Notes under the pieces: model-generated
What the model was told of the DNA's origin: nothing
Databases searched by the model: none
Seen by the model: only the letters and a program-made list of their open reading frames with translations
Made by a program: the position numbers and the translations under genes
Source: JACRCT01 sp049841135
Lineage (GTDB): Bacteria; Myxococcota; Myxococcia; Myxococcales; UBA5297
Assembly: GCA_049841135.1 (NCBI GenBank)
Contig: JASGHK010000004.1
Location: 1,488,001-1,552,000, forward strand
Direction: 5' to 3'
DNA: 64,000 nt
In this document: in pieces, positions 35,838 through 44,917 of the stretch
Layout of the letters: the number at the start of each line of letters is the position of its first letter
Numbering within the stretch: the stretch's first letter is position 1

Positions 35838-37575
35838 CTAGAACCGCGAGCGGGCCCTGAACGACATCCACCGCCGTTGCAGCCCCGGGTTGAGCGGGTC
35901 GACCGCCAAGGCCTGCTCCAGCAGCTCGCCCGCGCGCTGGCGCTCGCCCGCCTGCGCCGTGTGGCTGGCGGCCGCGAGCAGCTCGATGGCCCGTGCGAGC
36001 TTCTCCGGGTAGCGCGCGGCCCACTCCGCGTGGAGCTTCTCGAGCCGCGCCAGGGACAACCCGGCGGCGAGGCTCCGGGCGACGCCCTTGTAGTTGCCGC
36101 GCTTGGCGTCGTAGCTCACCCGCGCCTCGAGGCTGCCCAGCGCAGTCAGGGCCCGGCCCAGCCTCCCCAAGAGCGCCGCCAGCTGCGGGCGGATGGCATC
36201 GGGCGCACGGTCCCGCGCGCTCTTGAGCTCCTCCTCCCCTTTGCGCAAGGCCTCGGCGATGGCTTCCTGCGTGGCGTCTTCCTCCAAGCCGAGGAACGCA
36301 TAGTGGTCGCGGTCGGAGAGGGCGAGGTAGCGCTCGAGCACACTGGAAGAGGAGCCCGCCTCCGCCATCTTCGCGGCGGCCGTCGGGGAGGCCAGCGGGT
36401 TCGAGCGCTGGCGGGGAACGGGGCTGGGGTGCGCGGGCGGCCGCGCGGGGACCGCCGTCTCCGGCTCCCGCTGGGCCGCGGGAGGCGCCGCGACGTCGGG
36501 ATGGGAGACGGACGGCAACGTGTCGGCGAGCGAGTCCACCGGCTCCGCGACGGTCGGCGCCGTGGGCCCCGGCTGCGGCGCGTCGAGGTCTTCCGGGACC
36601 GGAATCTCCGGGTCGGTCTTGACCGGCCCGTGCAGCCACGAAGGCGGCTCCTCGTCCTCCATCGCCGCTCTCCGAGCCACTCCGGGGACCGTCGCCACCT
36701 CGCCGGGGAAGCTCCGCGAGCGAGCGCAGGAACTCGCTCGCCGACGGCAGGCGGCACTCCGGGTCCTTGTCCAGGGCCTTGCGCAGCAAGAGCTCGACGA
36801 ACGGGTTCGCCAGGCCCGCCATGTCCGGCGAGGCGTGGGCGTGCTGGCGGAAGATCTCGTTGAGGGTCCTGCCCTCGTACGGGAAGCGCCCCACGAGCAG
36901 CCGGTAGGCGAGCACCCCCAGGGCGTAGACGTCGGCGCGGGCGTCCACCGGCCCGCCGCGCACCTGCTCCGGGGCCATGTAGTAGGGAGTGCCGGCGAGC
37001 GTGCTCGACAGCTCCACGCCGGCGGCGATCGCGGTGTTCTTGGCCAGCCCGAAGTCGAGCAGCTTGACGAAGTCGTCGCGGCCGTCGCGGACGGTGAGCA
37101 GGACGTTCTCGGACTTGACGTCCAGGTGCAGCACCTCGCGCGAGTGGGTCGCGGCCAGCGCCGAGGCCACCTGCATCAGGATGGGGCGGGCCTGGGCCAG
37201 CCGCATCGGGCCGCCGGCGGCGCGCCGCTGGAGCGTCTCGCCCTCGAGGTACTCCATGAGGATGCAGGGCCGCCCGTCGGGCAGCGAGACGAAGTCGTAG
37301 ACCTGCACGATGTTCGGGTGCCGCAGCTTCGCGGAGAGGCTGGCCTCCTCCAGGAAGCGCTCGACGATCTCCGGGTGGACGGCCAGCTCCTCGCGCAGCA
37401 CCTTGGCGGCGGCGCGGGTGCCCAGCGTCGGGTTCCGCGCGAGGTGGATGACGCCCATCCCGCCGGAGGCGATGGGCTGCTCGATCCGGTACTCCCCGAC
37501 CATCACCCCGCGGGGGTCCACGAAGCGGCCCTGGGTTCCGACGCGACCCTTCGGCAAGCGTCCCTCCTCCAACAC
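35838..37575 (-). CDS. Ser/Thr kinase (non-RD) with a J-domain-like C-terminus (one frameshift)
   Basis: About 578 residues once repaired. Kinase residues 25-285: glycine loop IASGGMGVIHLAR, Lys in AAAKVLREE, catalytic loop HLDVKSENVLL (Leu replaces the Arg of HRD), DFG, and APE in YYMAPEQVRGG. A linker rich in Pro (300-440) follows. Then comes a DnaJ-like helical region: LALSDRDHYAFLGLEEDATQ followed by EAIAEALRKGEEELK, lacking the HPD motif. The end is TPR-like (AGELLEQALAVDPLNPGLQR). The frame breaks at 36707-36716, where an extra base lies beside GAGCTT; repair gives SLASFPGEVATVPG. GTG at 37573-37575 is used. Kinase activity is expected but the non-RD loop implies different activation. 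Confidence 0.8.
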
Positions 37576-37669
37576 GAATCAACGACGAAGGCGCGCGAGT
37601 TCTACCCTTCCGCTGCCGAAATGCAACGCGGCGCGCGCCCGGCCCCGCACCGAGCGTGCAGTCGCCCGC

Positions 37670-39535
37670 TCAACGTCGGGCCCCGGCGTCGCCGAGCGAT
37701 CGCAGCTTGCCCTCGACGGTGGCGCGCACCTTGTCGTCGGGCGACTTCTCGAGTAGCTGCAGCGCCTTGCGCCAGGTGTCGGCCGCCTCCTTCTTGCGCG
37801 CAAGCCGCAGGTACGCCTCGCCGAGGTGGTCGGCGATCTCCGCGTGGGGCTCGAGCTTGAGCGCCTTCTCCAAGAGCTCGGCCGAGCGCCTGAAGTCGCC
37901 GCGGCGGAAGTACACCCACCCCAGGGAGTCGAGGTAGGCGCCGTTGTCCGGGCTGAGCTCGAGCGCGCGCTTGATCATCGCCTCGGCCTCTTCGAGGTTC
38001 TTGTTCTGGTCGGCGAAGGTGTAGCCGATGAAGTTGAGCGCGGCGGAGCTGTCCGGGTTGAGCGCGAGCACCTCGCGCATGCGCGCCACCGCCGAGTCCA
38101 TCGCCCCCTGCCGCTCGAAGGCCGCGCCCAGGGCGAAGAGCAACGACTCGTCGCGGGGCGCGGCGCCGAGGGCCCGCTGCAGGAGGGCCACCGCGTCGTC
38201 GTGCCGGCCGGCCTTGCCGTACAGGGCCGAGAGCGCCTCGACCAGACGGCCCGGGCCCACGTTCTGGCCCAGCCGCTTCTCGAGCAGCGCGAGCCCCTCC
38301 GGCACCCGGCCGTCGCCGTCGAGGGCCTGCGCCAGCTCCAGCTGGTACTCGAGACGATCCGGCTCCTCGGCGACGGCCTTGGCCATCAGCTCCACCGCGC
38401 GACGGGTCTGCTTCGCCAGGGTCAGGCAGCGCGCCTGGTGGACCAGGGCCTGGGGCCAGAGGTCCGCCTTGGGGTCCACCGCGGCGTACGCCGCCGCTGC
38501 CCTGCCGAAATCGAGCGTCTCCTCCAGCACGCGGCCCAGGAAGAAGGAGAGCGTCGCGTCCTGCGGGGAGAGCGCGTGGGCCTTCTCGAAGAAGTCGGCC
38601 GCCTCCTGGAGCCTATTGGCGCGCACGTAGGCGAAGGCGAGCTTGGCGTGCAGGTCCGGGTCCTGCGGCGAGCTCGAGAGCATGCGGTCGAAGTAGGCGC
38701 GCGCGGCGGGCAGGTCGCCCCGGCGCAGGTAGAGCGTGCCCAGCGCGAGCAGCACCTCGGCGCCGTCCGGGTCGCGCCCGAGCGCCTTGACGTACCAGCG
38801 CTCGGCGTCGGCGTCCTTGTCCTGCGCTTCGCAGGCCTTGGCCAGGAGCACCAGGGTCTCGGCGTCGCCGGGGTCGCGCTCCTGGGCCTGCTTGAGGAAC
38901 CTCGCCGCCTTCTCGGCCTCGCCCTTCTCCGCGAACCAGCGTCCGATGGCCTTGTAGCCGATGGGCTCGCCGGGCGCGGCCTTGCCCAGGGCGTCGATGG
39001 CGGCCACGGCCCGAGCCTCGTCGCCGGCCTCCAGGTGCAGCTGCGCCAGATAGAGGTAGGCCTGGGGCTCGGTGGGCTGCAGGGAGATGGCCCGCTCGAA
39101 CGCGACCGCCGCCGCCTTGGGCCGGCGCAGGTCCGTCCACGTCTTGCCCAGCGCGAGGTGGGCCGGGGCGTAGCCCGGGTCGGCGGCCACCGCCTGCTTG
39201 AGCTCGCTCTCCGCCCGCTCCAACGCTCCGGTCCGGGCGTACTGCTCGGCGAGCGCCACCCGCAGGTAGCCGGCGTCGGGGTCGAAGACCACCGCGAGCT
39301 TGAGCGCCTCGGCCGCGGCCCGGTGGTCGCCGCGGTGGGCCTGCAGCATCCCCTGGATGAAGTAGAGGTAGGCGCGGCTCGAGGCGTAGCGCTCCTCGCC
39401 GGACAGCGTCCCGGCGGCCTCGGTCATGGCGACGGGGTCGGGCCGGGGCGCGGCGCGCGCGGCCGACGCGACGAACGCCGCGGCGGCGATCACCCAAACC
39501 TTGGTCCCCAACGGCTTTCGACGGCGCACGGACAT
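37670..39535 (-). CDS. Large TPR-repeat protein with signal peptide
   Basis: 621 residues. MSVRRRKPLGTKVWVIAAAAFVASAARA is a signal peptide or anchor; the rest is about 14 TPR motifs (for example ALERAESELKQAVAADPGYA, NFIGYTFADQNKNLEEAEAM, YLDSLGWVYFRRGDFRRSAE). The last two resemble the repeats of PEP-CTERM/PilW-type or BamD-like TPR proteins, in which the phrase LDSLGW.YFR is common. It is probably periplasmic or envelope-located and acts as a scaffold. ATG at 39533-39535, with TAATAT 10 bases upstream as a possible -10. It lies 94 bases above the kinase gene and could be transcribed with it. No frameshift is present. Confidence 0.85.
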   Translation of the reverse strand: MSVRRRKPLGTKVWVIAAAAFVASAARAAPRPDPVAMTEAAGTLSGEERYASSRAYLYFIQGMLQAHRGDHRAAAEALKLAVVFDPDAGYLRVALAEQYARTGALERAESELKQAVAADPGYAPAHLALGKTWTDLRRPKAAAVAFERAISLQPTEPQAYLYLAQLHLEAGDEARAVAAIDALGKAAPGEPIGYKAIGRWFAEKGEAEKAARFLKQAQERDPGDAETLVLLAKACEAQDKDADAERWYVKALGRDPDGAEVLLALGTLYLRRGDLPAARAYFDRMLSSSPQDPDLHAKLAFAYVRANRLQEAADFFEKAHALSPQDATLSFFLGRVLEETLDFGRAAAAYAAVDPKADLWPQALVHQARCLTLAKQTRRAVELMAKAVAEEPDRLEYQLELAQALDGDGRVPEGLALLEKRLGQNVGPGRLVEALSALYGKAGRHDDAVALLQRALGAAPRDESLLFALGAAFERQGAMDSAVARMREVLALNPDSSAALNFIGYTFADQNKNLEEAEAMIKRALELSPDNGAYLDSLGWVYFRRGDFRRSAELLEKALKLEPHAEIADHLGEAYLRLARKKEAADTWRKALQLLEKSPDDKVRATVEGKLRSLGDAGARR

Positions 39536-39602
39536 CGGAGAGGAATATTAGCCCCGAGCTTCCGAGCCCCGCCACGGCCGTATTCGCGGCGCGCCTTCGT
39601 TC

Positions 39603-39646
39603 GATCAGATCAGGTCAGGTCAGCAGGGGAACCGCGGTCCCCGCTG
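39603..39646. repeat. Four 5-mers GATCA/GGTCA followed by a strong hairpin
   Basis: GATCA, GATCA, GGTCA, GGTCA run head to tail at 39603-39622. A hairpin overlaps by two bases at 39621-39646: CAGC (39621-39624) with a bulged A then GGGGA (39626-39630), pairing with TCCCC (39638-39642) and GCTG (39643-39646). The element lies downstream of the hybrid kinase stop (39702) and upstream of the TPR gene, and may end the former transcript on the minus strand. Confidence 0.6.
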
Positions 39647-39701
39647 GGTTGCGTAAGATATGTCGGTACCCATCAACATGGATTTCGGCGCGGGAGGTCT
39701 T

Positions 39702-41816
39702 CTATAGCCCGGCGGCCTTGAGCACCTGTGCCAGCGTCTCCTCGGCGCCGCCCGCGAGCCCGTCGGCGCAGCCCACGGCCGGCTTCTCGCCTGCGGTCTG
39801 CTCGATGGCGTCCGCCAGCCGGCTGGCAACCTTTCCGGCTCTCCCAGGTCCCGCTCCGGGCAGGCTGGCGACAAAGCGCCCGCCACCCAGGTGCGCGAGG
39901 ACGTCGCCTTCGCGCAGCCGGCTGCCGAGCGCCGCGGCGGTGGGGCCCAGCTTCCCGGCCGTCGACGCGCGGGGGGCGCCCACGGCCACCAACCACAGCG
40001 GCCTCGCGTAGCGGCTCGCCCGCGAAGCCTCCTGGGCCAGACGTCTGAGGAAGGCAGCCCGGTCCAGCAGGCCGGTCGCGGCGTCGATGCCTGGGACCGC
40101 GCCCGGCGCGGCACCGGCGGGCACCACGGCGGGCAGGCCCAGCGCCGCGCCGACCCGGGCGAGCAGCGTCCTGGCGTCGAAGGGCTTGGCGAGGTAGTCG
40201 GCGGCACCCAGGTGCAGCGCCTTGACCTTGTCCGCGACGCCCTGGTGCGCCGAGACGAGAATGACCGGGATGTCCCGCGTGTCCGGGGCGGCCTTGAGCG
40301 CCGCGGTCGCGTCGAGCCCGTCGAGCTTGGGAAGGAAGACGTCCATCAGCACGGCCGCGGGGTGGAGCAGGTGGGCCTTGGCGATCGCCTCGGCGCCGTC
40401 GGCGGCGGTCTCCACGCGGTAGCGCGTCGCCAGCATCTCCGAGGCGATGGCCGCGATGGCCGGCTCGTCCTCGACGACCAGGACCAGCGGCTTGTACGCC
40501 GGGTGGAGCCCGCCCGCGGGCAGCCTGGCGCCAACGCCCGGAAGCGTGAAGCGCACGGCCAGGCCACCGCCCTGGGCCGGCTCCGCCCACGCCTCGCCGC
40601 CGTGGAAGCTCCGCCAGGTCGCGGCACGCGCTGAGGGCGGGGCCGCCGCGGCGCAGGCGCTCGAAGAGCGAGAGCAGCTCCTTCTCGTCGGGCGTCACCC
40701 CGTCGTCGGCGACCGTGACGCGGGCCTGCTCGCCCTCGACGCCGGGGACCGTGTCGACCTCGACGCGGACGTGGCCGCCCTGCTTGGCGCGGCCGAGCGC
40801 GAACACCAGCAGCGCCTGCAAGAGCTTCGCGCACCCGGACGACGTCCGCCAGCGCGCGCAGCTTCGCCGCTCCGGTCACGCCGACGGACACGCCCCGCTC
40901 GGCCCCGAGGATCTCGGACTCGGCGGCGAGGGTGCGGCAGGTCTCGACCAGGTCGAGCTCCACCGGCACCAGCGCAGGGTGAGAGGCCTCGGCGACCGAG
41001 CGGGCCACCATCGACTCGGACAGCTCGAGGATTCTTCTTGCCCTGCCGGACGATGGCCTGGACCGAGCCCTCCTCGGCCTTTTCGAGGCCTGCATCGGAG
41101 AGCAGGCGGGCGTGTCCCCACAGGATGTTGAGGGGCGAGCGCACGTCGTGGGCGAACACCCGCACCGCCTCGTCCTTGAAGGCGCACGCCTGCTGGCGCC
41201 GCCGCAGCGATGCCTCGAGCTCGCGCAGCCGCGCCTCCTCGCGCTCGGCGGCGCGCTCGCGCTCGGCCTGCCGGCGCGCCGTCTCCAGCGCGGCGGCTAC
41301 CAGCTGGCCGGCGGCCTGGGCCAGCACGATCGCCGGGCCGTCGAAGGCGTCCGCCTGGCCGCAGCGCCGGCACAGGAGCACGCCCGTGGCCGACAGCGGA
41401 ACGGCCAGGAGGGTTCGCACCCCGGCGGCCGCGATCGCCTCCCTCACGGGAGCGAGGAGCGGGTCCGCCGCGGCGTCGCGCACCAGCACCTGGGCTCGGG
41501 AGCGCAGCGCCTCGGCGACCTCGGGGTACCGCGTCAGGTCCACGCCCTTGCGGTAGGCCGCGACGTCGGAGGTCGCGACGGCGAAGAGCGCCGCGGAGTC
41601 GTTCTCGACGACGAGCACCGAGCAGCGATCCGCGCCCATGGAGGGCGCAAGCAGGCGCAGGGCGCGGTGCAGGGCCTCGGGCAGGGCGCCGTCCGGGCCA
41701 GAGAGCACCTCGACGAGGGCGGCGAGAGCCTCGAGGCGCCCCTGCGGAGTGGCCGCCGAAGAGTGAGTAACGGCATCCGCCCCCGCGGGTCCGCCGGACG
41801 AAGGAGGAGGAGGCAT
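39702..41816 (-). CDS. Hybrid sensor: GAF, HisKA, degenerate HATPase, receiver, degenerate GGDEF (three frameshifts)
   Basis: About 703 residues once repaired. GAF-like (residues 30-190), a coiled coil, then a HisKA box with His in FAHDVRSPLNILWGHARLL. Next is an ATPase-like region (VTVADDGVTPDEKELL, GGGLAVRFTLPGV) without a clear N-box. A receiver follows with VVEDEP, phospho-Asp in VLMDVFLPKLDGLDA and Lys in YLAKPFD. The last domain resembles GGDEF (TGLLDRAAFLRRLAQE, AHLGGGRFVASLPG) with GGGRF in place of GGDEF, so cyclase activity is unlikely. Frame breaks: 41030-41034 (GATTC for GATC), 40822-40828 and 40604-40612 (extra base at GAGCTC and GAGCTT). ATG at 41814-41816 begins five bases after the upstream stop. 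Confidence 0.78.
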
Positions 41817-41821
41817 GGCGC

Positions 41822-42401
41822 TCAGGCCACCTTCCGCGCCCTCAGGGCGGCGTCGACCTTGCTCCTGACCGTCGCCGGATTCGAGCGGCCGAGAAAGCGT
41901 CTCGTCGAAGGCCGCGAGCGCCTTCTTGTGGCCCTTGGCCTCGCCGCCGCCGATGACGGCCAGCACCGGGAGGTGCTGGGTCTCGACGTGCGAGCGCAGC
42001 TCGGCGACCACCGCCTGCGCGTCGGCGGACTTCGTGGCCAGGTCGACCACGACGAGGTCGGGCCGCGCGAGGCCGATGCGCAGGCCCGCCGCGAAGAGGT
42101 CGGTCACGCTGAGGCTCTCGAAGCCCGCCTTCTTCAGCACGCCTGCCAGCTGGTGCGCCTGCGAAGCGTCGTCGTGGAGCACCATGATCCGCGCGGCCTC
42201 GCCCTCCCCCTCCAACTCCGGCGGCATCGGCATGCCGTGGCGGCGGATGAAGCCCGCCAGCTCCTCACGGGCGATGCGCCGGTGGCCGCCCGGAGTGCGG
42301 TGCGCCTTGAGGCGGTTCGCCTTGATCCAGTTGACGATGGTGGGAAGGCTCACGCCCAGGAAGTGGCTGGCCTCGAACGTGGTGAAGTAGCGCCGTTGCA
42401 T
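41822..42401 (-). CDS. Helix-turn-helix (excisionase/MerR-like) regulator with pseudoreceiver (one frameshift)
   Basis: About 192 residues once repaired. Residues 1-55 are a winged helix of the excisionase/HTH_17 type (RRYFTTFEASHFLGVSLPTI, then VNWIKANRLKAHRTPGGHRR). Residues 70-185 resemble a receiver (ARIMVLHDDASQAHQLAGVL, DLVVVDLATK) but lack the conserved Thr/Ser and Lys, so phosphorylation may not follow the usual scheme. The frame breaks at 41878-41882 (GATTC for GATC); repair gives SRPLDPATVRSKVDAALRAR and a TGA at 41822-41824. It is five bases from the hybrid sensor start, so the two form one signalling unit. ATG at 42399-42401. Confidence 0.78.
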
Positions 42402-42439
42402 ACGGGACCGGCCTCCCGGGAAGAGTTGGCAGAGTTTGG

Positions 42440-42453
42440 AGTAACTAGGTACT
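42440..42453. promoter_or_regulatory. Near-perfect 14-bp palindrome upstream of the HTH gene
   Basis: AGTAACTAGGTACT differs from its reverse complement at one base pair. It lies 38 bases upstream of the HTH-pseudoreceiver start in the 248-base divergent region. It is a candidate operator for that regulator. Related GAGTT-rich direct repeats (AGAGTTGG, AGAGTTTGG) lie immediately beside it. Confidence 0.35.
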
Positions 42454-42547
42454 TTCCGCGCTGCGAGGATGTCAAGGAATCGGGGACGGCCGCGCGGGGT
42501 CTCAAGGGACGGCGGCGGCCCTGTTTTCAGGTCGTCGACATCGGCAC

Positions 42548-42575
42548 TTCAACCATTTCCCGGCTCCTCTATAAT
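42548..42575 (+). promoter_or_regulatory. Promoter of the OmpA-like gene
   Basis: A perfect -10 box TATAAT (42570-42575) with a weak -35 TTCAAC (42548-42553) at 16-base spacing. Transcription would start near 42582, giving a leader of about 68 bases. Confidence 0.65.
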
Positions 42576-42649
42576 GGGCCGCCTCAAACGGGGTGTGCGG
42601 AAGGAAAAGCCGGGCCGCTTCCGCAACGCAGGCCAACTCGGAGAACCGA

Positions 42650-44879
42650 ATGTCGAGCCTCTTCAAGGTCGCGCTGTCGCTGACGGTCGTCGCCCTCCTC
42701 TCCCTCCCGCGCTCTGCGCGCGCGCAGGCCGACGACTGGAGCGGCTTCAAGCCGCCGCCGCCGCCGCCGACCCAGACGGTCGACCAGCCCAAGCCTGCGG
42801 ATCAGCCCGCGGCCAAGCCCGCCGACACGGCCAAGCCCGCGGAGGCCAAGCCCGCCGACGGCGCCGCGTCGACGCCCGACAAGCCCGGCTACGTCCCGCC
42901 GCCCACCGTCCCGGTCGCGACGCCAGGAACGCCGGCGGCGGCCGCGGCGCCCGAGGACAAGGACGCCCCCAAGCTCATCGACACCAAGGTCGAGGAGACG
43001 ATCGTCCCGGGCACCGAGCCCCACAGCCCCGGCACCTACTCGCACTCGGTCACCGCCCTCGACAACGTCCGCGCCTCGAGCGGGGTCACCGGCGGCACCG
43101 GCCTGCTGCACCTGGGCTCCGCCGACCTCGGCCGCCCCGGCGTGCTGCGCATCTCGCTGACCGGCGAGTTCTTCCAGATGGACAACTTCCCGGTCCTCAA
43201 GGCCAGCAACACCCGCAGCGCCGGCACCCTGGCCCTGGACTGGACCATCATCAAGTACCTCGCCGCCTACGTGTCCTACGGCGCCTCCGCCAACACCAAC
43301 AGCAAGGCCTCGCCGCCGCTGATGCAGGCCCAGGGCGACATCCGCGTCGGCCTGAAGCCCTCCATCCAGGCCATCAAGGGCTTCTACATCGGCGCCGACC
43401 TGCAGTTCATCGCCTTCCCGGGGATCGGCGGCCAGGACCTGCGCAAGTACGCGGTGGGCTTCGCGCCCAAGCTGCTGCTCACCTTCGACGCCCAGAAGTA
43501 CTCGCCCAAGGCGCCCATCCGCCTGCACGTCAACTTCGGCGGCCTCATCGACTCCACCGGCACGCTGCTCGACACCTCCGTCCACACGCCGACGCCCGCC
43601 GAGGAGTACGCGCTCTCGCTCAACCAGTACAACCGCCTGGCCTTCGGCGCCGGCATCGAGGCGCCGCTGCCCTTCGTCACCCCGTTCGTCGAGTACGGCC
43701 TCGCCTACCCGCTGGGCACCGGCAAGCTCGTGGGCCCCGACCTCAAGGAGGTCACGGTCGGCGACGCCATGCCCCAGCAGCTGGCCATCGGCCTGAAGGT
43801 CACCGCGGTCAAGGACCTGACCATCACGCTCGCCGGCGAGATCGGCCTGACGCGCTACGTGGCGCTGGGCGTCCCCGCCACCCCGCCCTACAACCTCTAC
43901 TTCGGCCTCGCCTACGCCTTCGACCCGATGGGCCAGGGCGAGGGCAAGCAGGTCACCAAGACGCTGACCTACGAGAAGAAGGTGGAGGTCGCCGTCGCCC
44001 CGCCCGTCTACACCGGCAAGGTCGCCGGCCAGGTCGTCGACGCCGACACCAAGGCGCCCCTCGCCGGCGTGGTCATCGTCGCCGCGGGCAGCGGGCTGCC
44101 CCCGGTCGCCACCGACGTCGAGGCCGGCAAGTTCCAGACCTTCGACCTGCAGGCCGGCAAGGTCTCGCTCACCTTCGCGCGCGACGGCTACAAGCCGGCG
44201 GTCGCCGAGGCCGTGGTCGAGGCCACCAAGACGACGCCGCTGCAGGTGGCGCTCGTCCGCGAGATCAAGCCGTCGCCGGTCAAGGTGCTCTTGGTCTCCA
44301 ACGGCAAGAAGGCGGGCGGCAAGGTGATGTTCGCCGGCGTCAAGACCGCGGAGATGACCGTGGCCGCCGCCGGCGGCGTCATCGAGCTCCCCCGCGGGCC
44401 ACTACACCGCCACCGTGGACGCCGAAGGCTACCTGTCCAAGGTGCAGGAGTTCGACGTGGCCGAGGGCACCAAGCTCGACCTCGCCATCGAGCTCGCGCT
44501 CAAGCCGAAGCAGGGCCTGGTCGTCATCAAGGACGACCGAATCCAGATCAAGCAGCAGGTCCACTTCGCCACTGCCAAGGCCGAGATCCTCTCCGACAGC
44601 TTCCAGCTGCTCGACCAGGTGGTCGACGCCATCGTGCGCGCCAACCTCAAGAAGATCCGCATCGACGGCCACACCGACAACCAGGGTGGCAAGGAGAAGA
44701 ACCTGACGCTCTCGCAGGCGCGCGCCAAGGCCGTCATGGACTACCTAATCAAGAAGGGCGTCGCCGCCTCCAAGGTCTCCTCCGAGGGCTATGGCGACAC
44801 CCGTCCCATCGCCCCCAACCTCACCGCCCGGGGCCGCGAGCTCAACCGCCGCGTCGAGTTCGTCATCGTCGAGCGCTAG
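42650..44879 (+). CDS. OmpA-family outer-membrane protein with barrel, carboxypeptidase-regulatory-like and OmpA domains (one frameshift)
   Basis: About 742 residues once repaired. Signal peptide MSSLFKVALSLTVVALLSLP, then a Pro/Lys/Ala-rich linker (30-110) and a barrel (130-450) with alternating strands such as FYIGADLQFIAFPGIGG. Regulatory-like Ig repeats follow (GKVAGQVVDADTKAPLAGVV). The C-terminal OmpA peptidoglycan-binding domain has IRIDGHTDNQGGKEKN, LTLSQARAKAV and RELNRRVEF. The frame breaks at 44384-44393, where GAGCTC is followed by one C too many; repair gives ELPAGHYTATVDAEG. Without repair the open frame runs on into the next gene, giving a false 1290-residue fusion. ATG at 42650 has GGAG nearby and a good promoter 75 bases upstream. 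Confidence 0.88.
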
Positions 44880-44917
44880 CCGTCCGCGCTCGGCGGCCCT
44901 CGCGCAAGGAGGACCGA

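Noticed and set aside
34897..37575. 892-residue kinase-lipase fusion
   Set aside because: Same cause: the frame break at 36707 removes the kinase's true C-terminus. The correct frame ends at 35838, and the lipase has its own ATG at 35772.
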